This document shows positions 1 through 12,870 of a stretch of 64,000 nucleotides of DNA, piece by piece. The stretch's first letter is position 1. Each line of letters opens with the position of its first letter. The position numbers and the translations under genes are program-made. A model generated the notes under the pieces. The model was not told the DNA's origin. It did not search any database and saw only the letters and a list, made by a program, of their open reading frames with translations. The stretch comes from Archilochus colubris (Eukaryota; Chordata; Aves; Apodiformes; Trochilidae), in NCBI GenBank assembly GCA_023079485.1, contig CM041092.1:14459127-14523126 (forward strand). The letters are read 5' to 3'.

Positions 1-237
1 GAAGAAAGAGCATAGCACCTGAATATCCTTCCTGTCATTTTTATGAGGTAACAAGGGGTGGGTGTGCTGTTAGTGATTGCCTCAGAATTGGACATCCAAG
101 CCATAGTTGCGCACCACATTTTGCATGTCTGAGTTGGCAGCCAATGCTCCAGCCCTTCCATCCATCATGGTTAGAACCAGAGCAAGGCTGTAGTCCAGTT
201 GCACTTCCCACCTAATGAGTCTAATGTGACATGTCAC

Positions 238-353
238 CTGCTGTCCCTGTGGTGCAAGTATGTCATCATTTAAAGAAGTGTACAGAATCCCCAGCATGCC
301 CAGGAAATTACTCTGCAGCCTTTTTATCTCCCTGAATATTTTCATCGTTTCTT
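238..353 (-). other. Candidate internal exon (unidentified gene)
   Basis: On the minus strand the frame opens after GATTTCCTGTAG (AG at 355-354) and runs to GGGACAGCAG|GTGACA (donor 237-232). It is 116 bases, entering in phase 1 and leaving in phase 0. Residues include ETMKIFREIKRLQSNFLGML, then GILYTSLNDDILAPQ, a balanced amphipathic composition unlike typical low-complexity chance ORFs. The same frame stays open past the putative donor to a stop at 82, so an unspliced reading is equally possible. No domain recognised. Confidence 0.22.
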
Positions 354-600
354 CTACAGGAAATCATTTTCCTCTACAAGCTGCAAGCATCTGCTCTTCT
401 CAGATGCTGTGGCAGTATCAATAAGTCATGCAAACTTTCTTATCAAGTTCACTTCTGCCTGGCTCCCCTTGAAAGTGCTTGAAAAGAATATTGTAATAAA
501 GCTTCACCAACCTTTTTTGTGCCCATCTGTGACACAAAATAGTGAGATTGCTCCATGAAGGCAGTGTTGGTGCAGATGTAGCAGGAAGAGATGGCCTCAC

Positions 601-693
601 CTTTCAAATATTGCCAGCATTCAAATCCAAACTCATGATGAAACAAGAATGGGAGAAGTATACAGCCCAATTTCAGAATTCCGTGCCTGGTCA
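601..693 (-). other. Candidate internal exon (unidentified gene)
   Basis: On the minus strand an open frame is bordered by splice-like signals. On the upstream side is a pyrimidine-rich tract ending CTACTAACCCCAG (AG at 695-694). On the downstream side is TTTGAAAG|GTGAGG (donor 600-595). The 93-base piece would be phase 1 at both ends and encode TRHGILKLGCILLPF, then FHHEFGFECWQYLK. Its downstream phase matches the candidate exon at 238-353, which would give an intron of about 247 bases. I do not recognise the protein family. Chance is a serious alternative. Confidence 0.2.
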
Positions 694-709
694 CTGGGGT
701 TAGTAGCAA

Positions 710-3700
710 GTGAGAGAATTATATGCAATGATAAAAATTCAGTGTAATGTAGAACATCTGGATAATTTAGCTTTGGTAACTAAATGGGTCAAATCAATGA
801 CTTGGGTTTAACTTTAAATTAATATCTCTCCTTCAAGTCCATTCCTTAATCTATTATTGTAAGGGGTAAATGCACAAATAGAATTGCTTTTCATTTCTTT
901 TTATATATGTTTCTTTTTTAAATCAAGATACCCATACTGCTATTGTGTGCTGTTAAAATGGCTTTTTATCCTGTTCCCACTGTGTTTCTAAATAGCTCTA
1001 CCTGCTGAAGAGCAACTAACACAGAAAATCACTGTACATGATGAACCAAAAGTCTATCCTGCCTCCTTGCCTCAGATCAAAAGCAGATCTCTTAGGAAGA
1101 AGACAAGTATTAATACTTCCTCCAAGGAAGTCTACTGTCCTCCAGCAGTGTAGAGCTCAAGCATTTCATATGCTTTCCATTGAATCACTTGCAGTGGAGA
1201 AGGATATCATTTTCTCCATTTCCCTCCCATATACCTCATCGGAAATGTTTTCTATCTTTCATACAAAACACCTTTCTTTGCATTGATTCTTTGCTGTGAT
1301 ACTCACTTGAAAAGGAAAATAAACTTAACTAAAGAATACTTTGGACAGATTTAAAAAAACAACAGGAAACTAAAGGAAATTTCAGAGATGTGATTATGTT
1401 CTTCATGCACAACCTTGAGCCTCTGTTACACACTTAGTCAGCATGAAGTCCTATGTCTTTCAATACTCCCGGTACTTTAGACTGTGCAAGAAATTTAGAA
1501 ACATCTTTCCTGCCTTCATCCAAGGTGGCAGCTGAAAATTAGAAGTTAATAATTCGACGAGTTCTGCCTATTCTTCTGGTTGTTTACAGGTTTTTTTTTC
1601 TGTCAGCTCTCTCACAGTTTTGTGAGCTTCACATTTCAAAATGCTTAAGAAGTTACTCACTGGCAAGAGATGGTTGAGCAGGGGACAATGCTGCTGGTTT
1701 AGGAACACGATACTCATCAATGTAGCAGCAAAATTGGGACCTCAAATAATTAAGAAATTACAGACACCTCTAAAATGCACAGGATGGTTCAAGCTCCCCA
1801 TCAGCTTGTTTCCAGATGAAAGCAAGCCTATTTCTAGCAAAATCTGCTTTACTACATGGATTTCAAATTTTCAGATTTATAAGACTTCATTTATGACAGA
1901 TCCTTGATTGCACAGGGACAAGCAGCAGTTAAAGAATCACTTAGTTTCACTCTGGGCTCTGGGGTGTATTTTGGAGCAGGCTGGGGTAGATGAACAACTT
2001 TGACAAACGTGAGGATGCTGTAAGCCTGTGTCAGCAGGTATGAGCACAAGAAGAAAATGACAGCCATTAATACAGCACTGTCTGTTAAACTCTAAATGAG
2101 CCTGAATGCAGTGCTCTGAAATGAAACTCTTTCCTTTTTTCCCAAACTGTAAAAGGTCTCTGTGCCTAATGAAAAGCAGAGATGCTGTCTTTCTCAGTGG
2201 AAGGCTGTTATCTGTAGGGAAGGTCTTTGCCTCATCTTCACTTTCCATTGATCAAGCAGTTTTTCTGGAGAGGTCAGGAACAGCTGTGATAGAGCTTCTT
2301 CACTGCTGGGAGGCAGCAGGGTAGCATGGATTTTGATGGAAAAAATGCACATTGGGTTGATTAAAAGAATTTGTGGGTATAATTTTTTGCCTTACCACTG
2401 TTGGCAGTTTACAGAAAAACAAAGGATTTCAGTGGCTTTTTTTCACTGTAAATTTTTATGTTCCATTTCAAAGCAAACTGGCTTTTCCAAATTTCTCTTA
2501 ATAAAAATCTTCAAAGAAGGACTAAAGAAAAGATGATCTAACACTAAAATATCTTCCAGAGAATATGAACTTTTTCTTACACGGTGTCCGTTTCTGGAGG
2601 TTTGTTTTTTGTTTTGTATTTTTAATTCTTTTAGAATTTAAGTAACTCCTGTGTTGAATGTTTCTTGGGGATGAAGGGAAGTGCTGCTTTTTCATGTCTG
2701 GCTAACAATTTGAAAATCTGCACAGCTCTAAAATAACGCTCTTTGCCCCTTTCCTCTGCAAAGTTTTGAATGTAAAGTTGTAACTCTGAACATGTGTTTA
2801 TATGAATGCAGAGGGGGACATTTCTTAGAGTGATTTTATCTCATGCAGATCTCCATGGTGTCATCCATGCTTGCCTGAGAAGCACTCAACTGCACACAAA
2901 ATGCTGTAGTCGTGCCTGCTTCTCTGGAGGACCAACTCCAAGAAATGTATTGTCATTGCACCACAAGTGATTGGTGGAGGTTTTGCACTCACACAAATGA
3001 AGCTCTGGACTTGGATTATATAAAGGAATCCTCACAACTGAGATATCTGAATCTCCTTTTTGTTTTCTTCCTCCTGATGTTGTGCCTGACACAAAGGAAC
3101 ACAAACATAAATCCTCCCAAGAGACTACACTACAGCATCTTCTCCATGTCTACTAAAAAAGAGCATATGGTTTTATTCTGCACCTTCAAATCTGGACCCC
3201 AGTTTCAGTCTGCCTACACAGATTCTGGCTCACTTTTTGAAGGGTTCTATAAAAAACCCTGTTAAACCCTGTTTTTCACTTATTAACAAAGAAATAGTGA
3301 TGTTGCAAAAACCCCAGGGAATTCAGAGACCAGGCAAACAGACTGTTCATTTAGACCTAGACACTGTCAGGACTTTCTGAACAGTGGGTGACTATGGGTA
3401 CTTCAATGTGATGTTGTCACCTTGTATGCCTCTGCATCCTGAATTAATCTCTTCTCCTTTCAACTGAGCTGTGTGCCACTGCAAAGGTTCATCCTTCCCC
3501 CCACCCTTTTCCTGTTGTCTGCTGTAGTAAGGACTGTGTTCATGATCTTCAAGGAGGGGCTTTGCTTTACAGTCTTTTCTGCAGTTCTTGCTGGGTAAAA
3601 TAGCACATCCTGAAGAAAAGGTGTTCCCTGCAGTCATTTAGAAATCCCCTTCACATGCACTAAAGGCAAGGAGGTACTTATTCCTTCTGTTGGCTTGACC

Positions 3701-6700
3701 ACAAATCAGCAGAGGCAGTTGTTACTGCCTGAAAGGGCAATTGAATGAAGAGGTTTTCAGAGGTGGTACTGTAAAAGACATTTGACCATTGATATAAACT
3801 ACTCCTTTACAGCTTTCTCTGAGTTCCTTCATCAAGACTATGTGCCAGATAGCAAAAGTGTCATGCTACAACCAAAAAAAAAATCAGCAAGAGGTTCATC
3901 TTCTAGCTCAATTTTCCTGGTAAACGTAACTAGAGAAGTGTGGTAGAATAATAAGGTAAGGGATCTAAGTGATGTTTCAGATAGGACCTGTGGTGTTAAA
4001 CTAGCTTAGATACAAAACCAAAGAGCAGTATTACTGAACAACATTCTTGTGCTGAAGGACTGGACAAACCAGTAGACAAAATCAGATGTAAAACCAACTT
4101 GCTGGCAAACTGCGTTGTGGAGGTGCCCCTCCTAGAGGAGCATGATGAGGTTTGTTATAATGAAGATAACTAAAAAGACTGCAATATATTTACCTCAGAC
4201 ATGATGAACAAAATGAGGCTTCCTATTTTGACACTGCAGTTTTCCAGTGAGGGATTATTAGAGCTTATTCTGTTTAATAGGCTCTAATGTCTAAAACAGG
4301 GCTTGTGGACTCCTATTCTGTGTCTGAAGGCCCAGACTCTGGGTCTCATACCCAAAAATAAATTCTAAAAGAGTCATTTGTCTTCACCCAAATATGACAG
4401 CACAGCAGAGCTCTCAAATTGCCTACCTACAAGTTCCATGAAAACTTGTGCCATGTATCTCTGAATCTAAAAATAACTGTTGAAAACATGAGGTTTCATT
4501 TGTATCTTCAATAAACCTGTCTGGAGATCATATCACATGTTGCCATAAGGAATTTGATTAAATTTCAGTTAATAACCAAAAGTGGTCACATAAATACATC
4601 TGCCAATGGTTATTTAATTAACTTCCTAGCAATATTGCATGTCTGTTAAATGCCTAACACCTTCTCTTGATTTACCCTATTAATAAGCAATACATTTATG
4701 ATTTGTTTTGTTATGAGACTTCTGGCCCATCCAGCATTCTGGAAAGGCAGTCTGTCCAAGATGGGCCACATTAACTTTAGGATTAGATTATCCACTAATA
4801 ATACCATGTTATCGATGTAAATTCACTGAGAGAGAAAATTACCTCCTGATTTTATATCCAGCTATTTAAGAAGTATTTCCAAATTTAAAGGACGCTTCTT
4901 CATTTATGCTTTTCGAGCTTCAAATAAATTCATCATCCATTTCCACAGTGTGGTAAACAAGTATTCCCTGAAGTTTAGATTAGAAGAGAACCTGAGATCA
5001 AATAAAATCACCTGTAACAAAGGAGCCTGGCTGATTTCATTAACCAATCATTTGGCTACCTTCGTTCCATTTGTTTCTTTAATTCAGCAAGCATTCAAGG
5101 GGGCAGATGACACGTGGCTTCTCCATGTCTTTATGTTCAGCATAATATCCTCATTTCTTTTTTAGCCACCCAGTACCAAAGCTGTGATGATTTCTGCTGC
5201 AGTCCTAAAAAAGATTTCTCCTGTAAGCAGCAGCCTCTACCTGCCACTGCAAAGGAGGTGGCATATAAAGAAACACCTCCCCAAAACCAAGCACTTGAGT
5301 AATCCCAGTGCACCAGCCAATGTTGGATTGTTGAATGAAGGAATATTGTCTGCTCCAGAGCAGGAAGGAAGTCTAAATTTTAATTATAATGAAGGTGGGC
5401 AGCAAAGAATAAATACTGTCAGAGCCTGCTAATTATGAAAAGAGATGGATGGCTGCTGTAAATCAGTGTGCTGTGGGGAGAGTCTTGAGACAGATTAAGT
5501 TATTATTCATACTGGGCTGTTCAAATAAATCAATGGAAATTCCATCAGCAGCAGGTTCCATTTTTGTTTTGCTTCTTGATTTATGGGTTATGCCTTTGGT
5601 CTTTTTATCAGAATCCCCTTCTGCTTTTTCCTAACAGGTATGTACAATCTAATCTGAAGCCACCAGATAGTTTCTTGAGAAAAAAGGATTTCATAAACAC
5701 TCCAGTAACATGAGAATTCACAGTGCAAGCTGCATTTTGTATTTCAAACCCTCTCAAAGTACTTACTGCATTGCTCCTTGCTTACATTCCTCACAAAAAA
5801 AATCAAGGAGGAAAATAGTAATTTATTCCATGTTGTTTAGCCTGGTCTTCTACCAAAATATTATCATTGCAGTCGTTCATTGCATGTGACTCAGCCCTTC
5901 CATAGCAGATTTTTTAAATTTTTTCACCATTTACAATCAAATTCAGTGAAGGATAAAGATCTCATTGCATCAAATTCCCAGTGAAATGAAAATAGGCGAT
6001 TGGATAGAAGACTCCAAGTGCCCTTATGAGAGAAGTATAGTGCTCCAGCTCAGTTATTTTATGAATAAAGAAGAACCTAAGAATGAAACATCCAGGTCCT
6101 GAGGTCTGACACTCATAAGATTATTTGCTTTCCTATATAGATGGCAAATTCTCAGTAGCAGTGCTTGTCTGTCAGTGCTGATTAACTAGACTGTTGTGAG
6201 ATAATCAACAGATGACCCCATGAATGGAGTCAAGAAGCCCAAAAACATATCATCACATATTTAGCTTCTGCTTGAATTTACACTCATGTAGCCTTACCTA
6301 CCCCACTAGCAATGTCTCAGGGACTAACTGTAGGTAGTGTTGTGAAGTCTTGCTGGCTAGTAATTGGCTAAGAGTTTTCCTAGTGATTGTTCAGAAGCAG
6401 GGAAAAAAGCACAGCTTGTACAGTCAACAGATGGATGCCCAGGCAGCACCTGGACAGAACAGAGCACAGAAAGCAGAAGCATTTCAAGGTTAATCTGAAG
6501 TGTTTGACAGAGAGCAATCAGCCACCTCTATTGAAAGGACAGGCAGGTAGCAGTGGAGCCCAGACTCCTTTGGAGAATAAGAGCAAGCTAATGGGCTGGG
6601 CATGGATGGCAAGCAATAAAGGCAATGATCAGGGACCAGCCCACATCAAGAGAGGCCTGGGTTATCACCAGGCAGGTGCCTGAATGTGTACTTGAATGGA

Positions 6701-9700
6701 CCAGCCTCTACCCATTAACAGCTGTTTAAAATAACTTCTGACTACATTATAGGAATAATGATGCTGACAGTAGCAAAACTGGATGGAAAGCATTTTTCTC
6801 TTCCTGTCTCTTACTAGCTTGATGGAGACATTCATACTAATCAAAGAACCTGCCATACTGTGTGTGCTGCTACTAAGTGCCTTCTTGCTTTGCAATTGTA
6901 AAAAAATGTTTTGAACCATTTGGCAGCCTCACAGAGTGTGCTTGGAGGCCCTGTTCCCAACAGAGTATTTGCAAATCCAGTAATTGTATATCATTACCTC
7001 CTTTTGTAGCTGCCGTTGTTGCCTGTGCACTAGTTTACCTGTGGCTTTGGACCACTTAAATTAGTGTTAGAGAGGGCTGTCTTTAATGCTCTTCTCTCAA
7101 TGGTTTGTTTAAAGCAATGTCCATACATCTTTGAGCCTTGCAAGTAAAGCAGCATGCTGCAGAGCTTAATTAAAGAGGAAATAAAAAAAAGAAGTCTTTC
7201 CCCAGTGAGTTCAGAGAGTTACATACTGCTGAAGCTGATGGGATGAGATTGATTGTCTGATGTTAACAGGCAGAAAAAGGAAACTTTTGACAGAGGTGGG
7301 AGAGCTATAGTTCATTAGGGAAAGCACCATTAAAAAGGACATTCAGTTATAATCTACTCAGGTTTCTTTTTATTATTTCTGTATCCAGCAGTGTTTTAAA
7401 GTAATTCACATCCTGCCTCCTGCTGCAAGTTTGGAAGTAAAAGAAGTCAGTTTTATACATCAAAGCACTACTGATAGTCCCTTTTCTCTCCCACGAACCA
7501 TTAGCATGAGACCACCAATACTACCAGGTCATGGCTGTGCTATTTCCATCAAACATGAGACCTGTGCAGAAAATCATTGCAGTGTCTCATCCAATTAGTC
7601 TGGAAAAGGCACTAGGATATGTCTTCCAGATGGTTCCTACCAACAGCCAGGTACACCATTTTACTGTTTTCTGGAGGTGCCAGCATCAAGATTAATAATC
7701 ACCATTTCAGAGCCTTAAGGTCTCTCTTTGCTGTCTGTAAGTGAGTTCAGAAAGCACAAAGCCTATAGGATTCTGAAATGGTTGTACAAGGTGGTTTGTA
7801 ATCAGGCAGTGACAAGAGAGGTGCCCTGCTCTACCATCAAGGCCACTTCTCACGGGCTACTTGCCCACTCTCTCTGCCACCTTTTAATTGTATCTAAATG
7901 GGTGTTACGCCCTCCTCCTGACAAGAGGCACTATCCTTGCCATGTCCTTCCAGGGATGTTTGGATGCTTTCCCACACACCAGCGTTGCCCACACCAGCCA
8001 GATAATCATGCTGAATCTGCACCTCCAGCCCTCCCTGGTCTTATAGATTAACAGCCCATGTGGCTTTTTCTCTTGGTTCCTATCATCTAATCAAGAATCT
8101 CTGGTTTTAAATCATTTCACAAATATCACTCCTTTCTCTGGGATCATTTTAGCTGCATAACAATGACCTGTAAGTGCCAATTGCAATATTCACCTGACCT
8201 TCAAGGTAAATTGTGCTTTGCATTTGCCTGACACAGTTTCATAGAAACATAATACGCTGTCTAACATAAATGATCATTTCCAAAGAACATAATGGTTCTG
8301 AGTGCAGACAATAACTGGCTGCAATTTGCTTCATGAGCAACTTTATTTACATTGACAGCAGCAGAACTAAATTGAAAGGTCTGCTCTTTGACTGTGGCTG
8401 TATCTGTGCTAACGCCAAAAGTCTGTTCAGCTTCAGGAAATCAATTCACCTTTGATTTAGCCCTCTGTATTATTAACACAGGAATAATACAGAATATGGA
8501 TTTCCTGCCCAGATGAAATGTGAATGTCTCTCTTCATGCCAGGGCAAGCGCCACCCAAATTATTGAGAAATAACCATTTGATGGAGGGAGAGTACAACTC
8601 TCAGAAGGGCTGTGGATAGGTTTTGATGGAGATAGGAACTTGCTGGAGATAACCACCATGCAGGCATACTCACAGACCCCTCTGGTGGTGCATTTTTTGA
8701 CTATTGGGTCATCTTCACTGGGTGTAAAAGGTAGCCCTGAGGCAACCTTCATGGTCAGATTGGGCTGTGACAGAGTCTGCAAGTGGCCAGTTAGGTCTTA
8801 GGTGTAGCTGGAGTACACAGCCTGGGGCAGACTATGTGTGGCACAGCCATGTTGCCAAATGTTGGGAAGGACATATCATACTTTCTGTCTTTCAAAATAG
8901 TAGGAGTCACTTTGCCAGAGCAATACGAAGCCACTAGACTGTACAGTCTAAGCAGGCTACTCAAGGGGGACAGTACCTGCCTGGTATGGAGATGGGGTGG
9001 GATGTCTCAGGCTCAGAATCCTCTCTGAAATCTCCATTCCTGGTGGGACTTCATGGCTGCAGAGGGAGATTGTTTTAATGCTGAATACATTAATTTTTTA
9101 AAAAATATTCCTGTTTAAATTTTCATATTGCTTTTTTTCCTTAATCAGGCTAAATCATAGGGTCCTGTACAGAAATTAAGGTATATGGTTTGTCATTTTT
9201 TTGACACAAAGATACTTGTATGAGAGACCCCAGGTACTACCATTTCCAAAGAAAATGCAAAGTACATAGTAAGTGAGCAACATGTAAATATTGTAGAGAA
9301 CAACCACAAAGCTTTGTGGGTTACTCAAGAAAAGAAAGAGCATGATGATCATTTTGAGTGTCATGTGGAAGCAAGGAAAGACTAAATAAGTTGCCCAGGG
9401 TCTTTCAATAAATACATTTTGAAGCATTTTAATTGTTAACCTAGTACCTTAACATGAAATCCATTCCTGTGAGTCAGAGCCTAGTAACCATGAAGAAAAT
9501 TTAGGAGCAATTCTGATTTACCTACACCAAAGATTTGGTAAAGGTGAGGGAATCACACTAAATTAAATTTAGATTTTGCTATGATGAAAGTCTGTGAAGG
9601 AATATGCCCAGATAAATTCTGGCTAACCAAGGCACAACAATTTGTTGGCCGACACCACTGCTCATAGAGCACTAAAGAAATATTAAGTGATTCAAGGTCA

Positions 9701-10100
9701 GGAAAAGAAGCTTTCATTGTGAAGGCTGAGAAAGGGAGAGGAAACCTGTCTCAAGTGCTCCAGCAGCCCCCTGGACTGTCACCAGGAAGACTTAAGACTT
9801 TGCAAGTACTCTTTGACCTCCATAGCAGGGAGTGATTGAGAGCTGGTGGCAATGGTGTGAAGGTGACACACAGCAAGGAGGAGAGGAAGAGAAGGAGTTC
9901 AGTGCAGCAGTGACACCTGCACATACAGTCATGGGCTGATGTACAGCCTTACTTACTGATGTCTCGTGTTCTGGAAAGGAACAGTGAAAATCACCGTTAA
10001 TAAAAATAAATACACTTTAATTCAATAGTGACTTAATAAAAAAGTATAGGAAAAATATATTATTGAGTTCCTGCTTTTTTTGTTGTTTTTCTTCTTCCAG
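710..10100. other. Non-coding stretch, no gene recognised
   Basis: No repeat family, RNA gene or coding exon is recognisable. The longest frame (2912-3265, plus, 117 codons) has no domain-like pattern or splice borders and is likely chance. AT-rich patches rich in TTAATTA and TTGATTA words lie at 4550-4640 (e.g. AATTTGATTAAATTTC, GGTTATTTAATTAAC) and could be regulatory. GGCCCATCCAGCATTCTGG at 4723 onward has a retroposon-like look but cannot be placed. Confidence 0.6.
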
Positions 10101-12537
10101 AAGGTATATAAGTAGTCACAAAAATGTCAGTGGAGGAGAAGGAGCTGAGTGAATAAAAATTAAGCATCCAGTGATCACAAGAAGTTTATAACCAGAACCC
10201 CAAGACTTTTTGCTGTTATATTGAAGGCCATTTTGCACCACAGCATGGATTGTAACCCACAGAGACCGTAGAGCTAGTGGCAGCAAGGAGCTAGGTCTGC
10301 CAGACTGCCTATAGCCCCATGCTAACACGAAGCTGTGCCAGACAGGTTTTAACAACAGCCCGGTGAGCAACCCATCACCCCAAGGAAAGGAGCCTTGGCA
10401 CAACCAGGTGCAGCAAAGGAGGAAGGGAAGGAAGAGAAGGATAGGTGCAGCAAGGAAGCAAGAGGGTGTCCTGGACAAGGGGGAAGAGATGGTGGGGCAA
10501 GAGCTTAGGAGCAGCCCCACCATTGTCATGTCAGAGGCCACACAGCTCTTCATTCAGAGAAGGTGGAAGTGAGCAGGACCAAACAAACTAGCCAAGCTGG
10601 CAATGTGCATGATCACTAGTCCAGGTGCTGCAGCTCATGCTAGGCTAGCAAGGTCTGGAGCAGCTACTTCTCTGTCCTGGGATAAAAGTGGCAAGATCTC
10701 CTGGGCTTACAGAGGGCAGAACATCCCATCAGGTCTTTGTCGCTGTGTAAAAGCTCCCTGAATCACATGAACCCTCACTGGAACCAGGAAGGCAGCCGAG
10801 AGTTCTGGCAATCTTTACCCGTCTGAGTTTCACCCTAAAATGCTAAAATGCAGCCTGTGTTATTTCTAAAGACAATTACTAATCTCATTACCCACACCTC
10901 TGTGGATTTATTGCAGAAAGTTTTCAGGAAAATGTTTAACAACTGCAACCAAATTACAGCATATGTGTGTATGTATATACATGATTAAAATTTTGTATCT
11001 AAACCCAAAAGGTTAACATTTGCTGCCATCCTCAATGACCGTTGTTATTGTTTTGAATCAGTGTTATTGTCAATTAGCTACTCTTTTAATTGGAGGATTC
11101 TGACAGCAAGAGTAGGAGAGATTTGCAAAAAATACCTCCAATTTAAAAGCAGGAAAACACAGTAAGAGCAAGTGATATCCAAATTATGAAGACCAATTCA
11201 GTGCAGCCCAGGATGATAATCAAGGTTCCAGAGAAGGAAGGAAGATGTGTGTTCTACCATTATAATAGGACATTATGCTATCATGTATTGAATATGTATT
11301 CCCACAGAGGGACCTTTCCTTCATCAGACCTTCAATTTACTGGGCTCTGCTGGATCAAGAAGTGCTGTTCATGTCTCAGCAATGCTGCATGATTTAGACA
11401 TTAGGTGCAATCAAATCTATTAAGGAGTGTAGTTTAATAATCCAAATCCTCTTTCACTTCATTTTGTATTTATTGCCACAATATGCAGCAAATGTGAGGC
11501 ATTTCATGGCTAACAAGATTCAGAAAGGTATAAAAAAATTTAAAAAATAAAAAATTGAAGATGGTTTTATTTCGCTGTTTTCACACAGTTCATAATGGGA
11601 CAGTCTGCACAGTGTGAGGTTCAGAGAGCTGGGATCATTCCAGGGGGAAAGCAGTAAAATGTGTAATAGGTTTGTAATTTGTGAGACAGAACTGAAGATC
11701 TTGTGCTTTCACCAAATATGTTCTGGAAAACTACCCTTTTTTTTTGTTTCAGAAACACTGATACACAATCAAATAATTCTGCATCTTGATAAATTACATT
11801 ACGGGAAGGTAACCAGAATAGTTCCTGCTTCTGCAGAAGATTTAGCCAGTCCTGTAGGCTGGCCCATCCACCAACAGAAGACTGTTTCATTCCCAAAAAT
11901 CCTAGGAGTAAAAAGTTGTTGCACCAAAGCATTTAAGAAATGTCTGAGCTGTGTTTTTGTCTCCTCTCAGCTATTCATTTGTATATTGTAAAGCACTTTT
12001 TAAGCCACAGCTGCAGACTTTGAAGGAGTGATGGTGAAGATAAAAAAGCAGAGCAGTGTCCTTCCCACAGACCTGCCCAAGCACTGCTGCTCCTGAGAAA
12101 AAGAAGACTGGAAGCCCACTCCCTGCTTCCTTCCACTGGTCCTTATTTACCTCCAGGTAACTATTTACAGCAGTGGTTTATCTTCCAATTTTTCCAATTT
12201 TACACTGGTCTGAGGGGAGAGCAGAATGAATGTTTTCTGGTCACCTTTTGCTGACCTGGACTTGATTAGGTGCCCATCAATAGAAATCCTCCATCCCAGA
12301 GGAGCCATCAGATTCTCTGTTTCAAGCCAGATCCTGGCAAAAGCAACTTGGAGCAGGTGGTCCTTCTGAAAGACCAACATCCTCAGGTCGGCTTCAGCTG
12401 CCCACTGCTCTTGCAAAAGCCATAATGTTGGGAATGCACCTTCTTATCCAAGTCATGCCATAAATGTTTTGTAAGGGTTGTTTTGCCTCTCGATCCCATT
12501 TCCCACCTCTAACAATGACACTTTGCCAAGTGTCCAC

Positions 12538-12560
12538 AAAAAAAAAAAAAATAAATAAAT
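12538..12560. repeat. Poly(A) tract followed by (TAAA)n
   Basis: About 14 consecutive A residues, then TAAATAAAT. No poly(A) signal or gene-like sequence precedes it, so a processed pseudogene is not supported. Confidence 0.85.
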
Positions 12561-12792
12561 AGTTTAATAAACACCACACTGAGATTTGCTGCCAATAAAT
12601 AGAAGCATTGTATTGATACAGAAGGTCAGACTAATATGAAAAATAGGAGGTTCGTGTCCTTCGCACTGCATTTTGCCCTCCCACCAAGTGTGATTTGGGC
12701 GGCTGTTTTGCCCTGTAGGAGTTTCAGAACAGGAAGGACACATGTGTGAGGTTTCTTGCTGAACTTCCACTATCCAGAAATATTAAAGCTGG

Positions 12793-12870
12793 GAAAAAAA
12801 CCAAAAAAAGCCAAAAAAAAACCACACACACACAAAAAAACAAACAAACAAAACCAAAACCAAAAACAAA
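12793..12870. repeat. A/C-rich simple repeat
   Basis: A run of (A)nCC words, then ACCACACACACAC, then CAAACAAACAAAACC and similar. Low-complexity (CAAA)n-like sequence with no coding meaning. Confidence 0.9.

Noticed and set aside
2912..3265. 117-codon plus-strand ORF
   Set aside because: No domain pattern, low-complexity hydrophobic middle, and no splice or promoter context; such lengths are expected by chance in 64 kb.
9350..9410. TAAGTTGCCCAGGGTC as a reverse MIR fragment
   Set aside because: Only about 16 bases resemble the MIR core; insufficient without a profile search.
10116..10553. 145-codon minus-strand ORF
   Set aside because: Arises from a purine-rich strand that removes stops; the opposite strand is open too, and the peptide is leucine/serine/proline-rich without family features.
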